Origin: Bacillota bacterium
Lineage (GTDB): Bacteria > Bacillota > Clostridia > Lachnospirales > Lachnospiraceae
Assembly: GCA_023439125.1 (NCBI GenBank)
Contig: JAEXOU010000005.1
Coordinates: forward strand, 372,001-436,000
Direction: 5' to 3'
DNA length: 64,000 bases
Shown: piece by piece, positions 59,379 to 64,000 of the stretch
Layout: every line of letters begins with the position of its first letter
Position numbering within the stretch: the stretch's first letter is position 1
Translations under genes and position numbers: made by a program
Notes under the pieces: model-generated
What the model saw: only the letters and a program-made list of their open reading frames with translations
What the model was told of the DNA's origin: nothing
Databases searched by the model: none

Positions 59379-60542
59379 ATGGGATTAGATTTCACTAAGG
59401 CTCAAACGCAACAAACATCACAACTGACATCGGTTGTGAGCAAAACAGATACCGGACAGAATGAGATCGAAGTAGTTGAATCTTATGATATTACTGCTGA
59501 TCGTGAGAATTTGAATACCCAATTGGTGAATTCACCTGAAGTAGATGCGCTTTGTAGTCAAATTGAGGTTGACAATCTTGAGACGATTGTTTCATTTGGT
59601 GCACCTGCAGCTGAGCAAATCTCAAAATGTTCTGACGTAATTTTGAACAGTATGAATATGTCTCAGTTAGATGATTCGAGCGAGATGCTTAATGTCCTGG
59701 CAAAAATAATGTCTAAATTTGATATTGAGGAAATAAAAGAGAATCCAGGATTGTTCCAAAAACTATTTGGTAATTTAAGAAAACAACTAGATAAGATTTT
59801 AGCAAAATATCATACCATGGGTGAAGAGGTTGATAAAATCTATGTACAGTTGAAAAAGTATGAGGGTGAAATTAAAGATTCAAACAAAAAACTAGATGAT
59901 ATGTTTCATGCTAATGTAGACTATTATCATGAGTTAGTGAAATATATTTTAGCCGGTGAGCAAGGTTGTAGAGAGTTGGAAGCTTATATTGCACAAAGAA
60001 AGAGTGATATGGAAGCTACTGGAGATAATTCCATTCAATTCGAATTACAAAGTTTACAACAAGCATTGATGATGTTAGAACAAAGAACACAGGATTTGCG
60101 TACTGCAGAAAATGTTGCAATGCAGTCCATCCCAATGATTAAGACGATGGAGTTTAGTAACATGAATCTTGTTCGTAAAATCAATTCAGCGTTTATCATT
60201 ACACTACCAGTATTTAAGCAAGCATTAGCTCAGGCTATTATGTTGAAGAGACAAAAGATTCAAGCAGAAGCAATGTCTGCTTTAGATGAAAAAACGAATG
60301 AGATGTTAATTAAGAATGCGCAAAATACGGTTGAGCAATCAAAGATGACTGCAAGATTAGCTTCTGGTAGCTCAATCAAAATTGAAACATTGGAAACAAC
60401 TTGGAGAACTATCGTTACTGGTATTGACGAGACAAAACAGATTCAAGAAGACGCTAGAAGAAAACGTATTGAGGATCAAGCAAAGCTCGAAGCCATTAAA
60501 TCTGAGTTCAATAAGATGTATCATATGCCAGAAAATAAATAA
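59379..60542 (+). CDS. telA: TelA-family toxic-anion resistance protein
   Basis: A predominantly helical protein of 387 residues. The TelA/KlaA pattern is visible in VNSPEVDALCSQIEVDNLETIVSFG, KILAKYHTMGEEVDKIYVQLKKYE, MLEQRTQDLRTAENVAMQSIPMIKTME and TARLASGSSIKIETLETTWRTIV. Homologues accompany terD genes and confer tolerance to tellurite and other stresses. I prefer the ATG at 59379 behind AGGAGAGG. The three terD genes follow directly. Confidence 0.93.
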   Translation: MGLDFTKAQTQQTSQLTSVVSKTDTGQNEIEVVESYDITADRENLNTQLVNSPEVDALCSQIEVDNLETIVSFGAPAAEQISKCSDVILNSMNMSQLDDSSEMLNVLAKIMSKFDIEEIKENPGLFQKLFGNLRKQLDKILAKYHTMGEEVDKIYVQLKKYEGEIKDSNKKLDDMFHANVDYYHELVKYILAGEQGCRELEAYIAQRKSDMEATGDNSIQFELQSLQQALMMLEQRTQDLRTAENVAMQSIPMIKTMEFSNMNLVRKINSAFIITLPVFKQALAQAIMLKRQKIQAEAMSALDEKTNEMLIKNAQNTVEQSKMTARLASGSSIKIETLETTWRTIVTGIDETKQIQEDARRKRIEDQAKLEAIKSEFNKMYHMPENK

Positions 60543-60559
60543 AATGGAGGGAAATAATT

Positions 60560-61141
60560 ATGCCAATTAGTTTAGCAAAAGGTCAAAAGGTTGATTTAAC
60601 CAAGGGGAATCCAAGTCTTAATAATATTATGGTTGGTTTAGGCTGGGATGTAAATACTTATGATTCCGGTGCTGATTTTGACTTGGATGCAGCAGCTTTT
60701 TTACTAGGTGAGAATGGAAAATGTCCAACTGAAAAAGAATTTGTTTTTTATGGTAATTTACAACATCCAACTGAATCAGTAAAGCATATGGGAGATAATC
60801 TAACAGGTGCTGGTGAAGGTGATGATGAGCAGATTCAAATTGATCTTCGTAAGATTCCTGCAAATGTTTCAAAAGTAGCGTTTACAGTTACAATCTACGA
60901 TGCTGAGAGCAGACGTCAGAACTTTGGACAAGTATCGAATGCTTTTATTCGTATCGTTGATGAGGCAACTAATACGGAATTAATTCGTTATGATCTTGGA
61001 GAAGATTTCTCAATTGAAACGGCAGTTGTTGTAGGTGAATTATATAGAAATAACGGTGAGTGGAAATTTAACGCTATTGGAAGTGGATTCCAAGGCGGTT
61101 TAGCAGCATTATGTAACCATTATGGTATTCAAGTTTGTTAA
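60560..61141 (+). CDS. terD: TerD-family calcium-binding protein, paralogue 1
   Basis: At 193 residues, it has the TerD start SLAKGQKVDLTKGNPSLNNIMVGLGWDV and the acidic Ca2+-binding motif SGADFDLDAAAFLL. HMGDNLTGAGEGDDEQIQIDL (second acidic motif) and the GEWKFNAIGSGFQGGLAALC end complete it. TerD domains bind two calcium ions. It starts behind GGAGG and is 12 bases from the next paralogue. Confidence 0.97.
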   Translation: MPISLAKGQKVDLTKGNPSLNNIMVGLGWDVNTYDSGADFDLDAAAFLLGENGKCPTEKEFVFYGNLQHPTESVKHMGDNLTGAGEGDDEQIQIDLRKIPANVSKVAFTVTIYDAESRRQNFGQVSNAFIRIVDEATNTELIRYDLGEDFSIETAVVVGELYRNNGEWKFNAIGSGFQGGLAALCNHYGIQVC

Positions 61142-61153
61142 GGAGGATTTTAT

Positions 61154-61735
61154 ATGCCAGTTTGTTTAACAAAAGGTCAAAAAGTTAGTATAACCAAGGA
61201 TAACCCTGGATTAAGTAAGGTTATAGTTGGACTCGGTTGGGATGTGAATCAGTTTGATACTGGTGGTGCATTTGATTTAGATACCGCAGCTTTTATGTTG
61301 ACGGATAGTGGTAAAGTGTCAAAACCAGAAGATTTCGTATTCTTTGGTAATTTAGTACATCCAAGTCATAGTGTACAACATATGGGAGATAATCTTACAG
61401 GTGCTGGTGATGGAGATGATGAACAGATTAAGATCGATTTATCAATCATTCCTGATAATATCACAAAAATTGCATTTTCAGTTACAATTTACGAAGCTGA
61501 AGCAAGAAGACAGAACTTTGGTCAGATTAATAATGCATTTATACGTATTGCCAATGAGGCAACAGGTGAGGAAATTCTTCGTTATGATTTAGGAGAAGAC
61601 TTCTCTATTGAGACAGCGGCAGTATTTGGTGAGTTATATAAGAATAACGGAGAATGGAAATTTAACGCAATTGGTAGCGGATATCAAGGTGGTCTTGCTG
61701 CTTTATGTGCAAATTACGGTGTAGATGTTGGATAA
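61154..61735 (+). CDS. terD: TerD-family calcium-binding protein, paralogue 2
   Basis: At 193 residues, it is a close relative of paralogue 1: GGAFDLDTAAFML in the first acidic motif, HMGDNLTGAGDGDDEQIKIDL in the second, and the same GEWKFNAIGSG end. Both acidic motifs are intact. A typical TerD start, SITKDNPGLSKVIVGLGWDV, is present. Confidence 0.97.
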   Translation: MPVCLTKGQKVSITKDNPGLSKVIVGLGWDVNQFDTGGAFDLDTAAFMLTDSGKVSKPEDFVFFGNLVHPSHSVQHMGDNLTGAGDGDDEQIKIDLSIIPDNITKIAFSVTIYEAEARRQNFGQINNAFIRIANEATGEEILRYDLGEDFSIETAAVFGELYKNNGEWKFNAIGSGYQGGLAALCANYGVDVG

Positions 61736-61765
61736 TATTACCTTAATCCAAGGAGGGACAGAATA

Positions 61766-62353
61766 ATGTCAATTAGTTTACAAAAAGGTCAAAAAGTTAG
61801 CTTATCGAAGGATAATGCAGGTTTATCTAATGTTCTTGTAGGTTTAGGTTGGGATGAAGTTGAGCAGAAGAGAGGATTCTTTTCAGCTAAGCCACAAGCA
61901 ATTGATTGTGATGCATCCGCATTACTTTTACAAAGTGGAAGATTAATGGGGAAAGAGGATATCGTTTATTTTGGAAATCTTAGACACCCATCTGGAACAG
62001 TTCAGCACATGGGAGATAATCTTACTGGTGCTGGTGATGGAGATGATGAGCAAATCTTAGTTGATTTGTCAAGAATTCCAGAGAAATATGATAAAATAGT
62101 GATTGTTGTAAATATTTATCAAGCTTTAACAAGAAATCAGCATTTTGGCATGATTCAAAATGCATTCATTCGTTTAGTGGATAGCAGAAATAATGCTGAA
62201 ATGTGTAAGTATAACTTAACTGACAACTATTCCGGTATGACTGCAATGATTTTTGGTGAAATTTATCGCCATAATGGTGAGTGGAAGTTTAATGCAATCG
62301 GGCAAGGAACGAATGATCCAGGTTTAGGTGAACTTGCAAATAAATATCGTTAG
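61766..62353 (+). CDS. terD: TerD-family protein, diverged paralogue 3
   Basis: This 195-residue third member carries a 12-residue insertion after GLGWDE (EQKRGFFSAKPQ). Its first acidic motif reads AIDCDASALLL instead of FDLDxAAF, so one calcium ligand pair is altered. The second motif (HMGDNLTGAGDGDDEQILVDL) is conserved. The end is EWKFNAIGQG with a shorter tail. A strong terminator follows. Confidence 0.95.
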   Translation: MSISLQKGQKVSLSKDNAGLSNVLVGLGWDEVEQKRGFFSAKPQAIDCDASALLLQSGRLMGKEDIVYFGNLRHPSGTVQHMGDNLTGAGDGDDEQILVDLSRIPEKYDKIVIVVNIYQALTRNQHFGMIQNAFIRLVDSRNNAEMCKYNLTDNYSGMTAMIFGEIYRHNGEWKFNAIGQGTNDPGLGELANKYR

Positions 62354-62397
62354 AGTTAACATTTGTTACTGAGTGAAACATATGTGTTTTACTTACT

Positions 62398-62441
62398 AAA
62401 AAAGAAGAAATGTTTAATTTTCAAACGTTTCTTCTTTTTTT
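62398..62441 (+). terminator. Terminator of the Ter operon
   Basis: AAAAAAGAAGAAATGTTT (from 62398) pairs with AAACGTTTCTTCTTTTTT (to 62440) with one mismatch and a T-tract. It ends the telA-terD transcript before the ATPase gene. Confidence 0.88.
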
Positions 62442-62520
62442 AGAGATAAACTATCGCATGAAAAAACATTTACGTGTAATACTATAGCTGACTGTTATAG
62501 TGAAAAAATAAAACTAAGTC

Positions 62521-62547
62521 TTTACAAATAAGAGAATTATTTATAAT
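62521..62547 (+). promoter_or_regulatory. Possible promoter of the P-type ATPase gene
   Basis: TTTACA (62521-62526) and TATAAT (62542-62547) with a 15-base spacer, upstream of the long leader of the ATPase gene. The spacer is short, so this is a weak call. Confidence 0.4.
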
Positions 62548-62616
62548 ATTGTTTATGATTAACAAAATTATATATTAGCATTTTCCAAAAGTGAAATGAG
62601 CTAGGGGGAAAAAGAA

Positions 62617-64000
62617 ATGAAGTTTAATGGACTTACTGAAAAAGAAGTCGAAGCATCAAGACAACAATATGGATCCAATGCCATACCTGATTCGGAGCCT
62701 ACCACGTTTTGGCAAGAGTTTAAAGAAACGTTCGGCGACCCAATGATTAAGATATTACTTGCTATTACAGCATTAATGCTTGTAATGTTCTTTTTTGGTT
62801 ATGCTGAAATTTATGAACCAGTAGGTACAATCGTAGCTGTCTTAATCGTAGCTATCGTATCTGCAAAAACAGGTGTCGCAAGTGATACAAAATATCGTCA
62901 ATTAAAAGATAGTACAAAAAAGGATCAGTGTAAAGTTTATCGTAATGGTGTTGTTACAGTAATCGACGTTGATGATGTTGTTGTTGGCGATAAAGTTTTA
63001 CTTCAATCAGGTGACAAAATCCCTGCAGATGGTGTTTTAATCTCAGGTGATTTACGAGTTGATAACTCTGCGTTGAATGGTGAAGCAGAAGAATGTAAGA
63101 AATTTGCTGCAGAAGGTGATTTCCAATTATCAGACGACATTACTGGAGATACTTTTGTTGATAAGCATTCTCTTTTTAGAGGTGCTGTTGTATTTGATGG
63201 CGAAGGTGTTCTTGATGTTCGTAAAGTTGGTTTGAAGACTATGATGGGTAAGATGGCAGAAGAAATGCAGGAAGATGAGCCAGATTCCCCTCTAAAAGTA
63301 AAACTAACTAAATTAGCAGGTCAGATTTCTAAGTTTGGTTATATTGGCGCAGTTGTTATTGCTATTCTATATTTTGCTTATTTTATTATTAGTGCTGGTG
63401 GATTTGCAGAATTCTTCTCTATTGGTACACCAGAAGTGATTAAAAAAGTAGTAGAAGCGGTATCCTTAGCGGTTGTTATTATTGTTTGTGCAGTACCAGA
63501 AGGTTTACCATTAATGATTTCTCTTGTTTTAATGCAAAATACGAGCAAGATGTTAGATCATAATGTATTAGTAAGAAAAGCAGAGGGTATTGAAACTGCA
63601 GGCGCATTAAATATTTTATTTAGTGATAAAACAGGTACAATTACGAAAGGTAAACTTGAAGTTGTAGATTTCTTTACTGCAGATGGCAAATCAATACCTT
63701 TGAGTGAATTAAGTAAACATAATGCTGTAAAAAGCTATCTTGATTTGGCAATTGGTAAAAATACAGCTTCTATGTTTGATGCAGAACACAAAGTAATCGG
63801 TGGTAATGCAACTGATCAAGCATTGGTGAAATTCGTTGGTGAAAATACATTCAATCTCTTAAAAGAAGACAAAAAATGTGTTGTAGATAAATATCAAGGA
63901 TTTAACTCAGCGAATAAGTTTAGTCAAGCAAGTATTAAGAGCATTGGAAAAGTATTTTATAAAGGTGCTCCTGAAAAATTAACTACTTTAGCTACAAAGT
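62617..64000 (+). CDS. Calcium-type P-type ATPase, N-terminal part (cut by window end)
   Basis: The frame is open from the ATG at 62617 to the window edge, 461 codons. It shows the N-terminal cation ATPase region, an actuator domain with LNGEAEECKK in the TGES position, the PEGLP motif (CAVPEGLPLMISLVLM) and the phosphorylation site DKTGT with Asp337. The TGES variant and the PEGLP spacing resemble PMCA-type calcium ATPases. AGGGGGAAAAAG lies before the ATG. Ter clusters often neighbour such pumps, and TerD proteins bind calcium, which supports a calcium role. Confidence 0.92.
   Translation, partial: MKFNGLTEKEVEASRQQYGSNAIPDSEPTTFWQEFKETFGDPMIKILLAITALMLVMFFFGYAEIYEPVGTIVAVLIVAIVSAKTGVASDTKYRQLKDSTKKDQCKVYRNGVVTVIDVDDVVVGDKVLLQSGDKIPADGVLISGDLRVDNSALNGEAEECKKFAAEGDFQLSDDITGDTFVDKHSLFRGAVVFDGEGVLDVRKVGLKTMMGKMAEEMQEDEPDSPLKVKLTKLAGQISKFGYIGAVVIAILYFAYFIISAGGFAEFFSIGTPEVIKKVVEAVSLAVVIIVCAVPEGLPLMISLVLMQNTSKMLDHNVLVRKAEGIETAGALNILFSDKTGTITKGKLEVVDFFTADGKSIPLSELSKHNAVKSYLDLAIGKNTASMFDAEHKVIGGNATDQALVKFVGENTFNLLKEDKKCVVDKYQGFNSANKFSQASIKSIGKVFYKGAPEKLTTLATK

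Overview
The window comes from a low-GC, Gram-positive anaerobe of the Clostridia. The gene order rplU-prp-rpmA-obg-yhbY-nadD-yqeK-rsfS follows a TIGR03960/TIGR03936 radical-SAM pair and an RNase G, an arrangement I associate with Lachnospiraceae. Scattered hemicellulose genes (GH127, GH43, a CE1-like esterase) suggest a plant-polysaccharide degrader resembling Lachnoclostridium (Clostridium) phytofermentans. That species guess is inference. No rRNA, tRNA or CRISPR array was seen.

Left part (1-12.6 kb): the tail of an IS21-type IstB gene and decayed gene remnants, then loosely packed accessory genes. These include a lipoprotein, a low-molecular-weight phosphatase, GNAT acetyltransferases, a cysteine hydrolase, a P-loop kinase, an orphan HxlR regulator, a protein with Arg-Asp and collagen-like repeats, a superoxide-reductase-like protein, a LacI-type sensor fused to GGDEF, and several small unknowns.

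Middle part (12.6-35.5 kb): an AraC regulator divergent from a GH127 beta-L-arabinofuranosidase, a radical SAM/TetR operon with two operators (one exactly filling the promoter spacer), an AbgT transporter, an iron-sulfur protein and a nitroreductase. Next come a Trp-specific T-box in front of trpB2, a zinc-ribbon membrane protein, GH43, a CE1-like esterase, a YgjP-type metallopeptidase and a NatA/NatB-like ABC exporter.

Housekeeping block (35.5-48.4 kb): tRNA/ribosome-linked genes, an ECF S-component with pyridoxal kinase, the ribosomal L21-L27-Obg operon with its leader, and NAD synthesis. It ends with lexA divergent from a LysM cell-division inhibitor (yneA type) under clustered SOS boxes.

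Right part (49.6-64 kb): an extended Ter (tellurite/stress) island. It holds a PRTase-TRSP protein, a StiP/PELOTA PRTase, an ATP-grasp ligase, a coiled-coil SHOCT-like protein, a CitE-like aldolase on the opposite strand, a YceG-like domain fused to a trypsin-like protease, a rhomboid protease, a large YceG protein, TelA, three TerD paralogues and a calcium-type P-ATPase cut by the window edge. This is the most interesting system here: it couples the predicted Ter nucleoside-like metabolite pathway with two proteases.

Two families of dispersed non-coding palindromic repeats occur: a MITE-like 141 bp element with degenerate relatives, and a GC-rich hairpin cluster.
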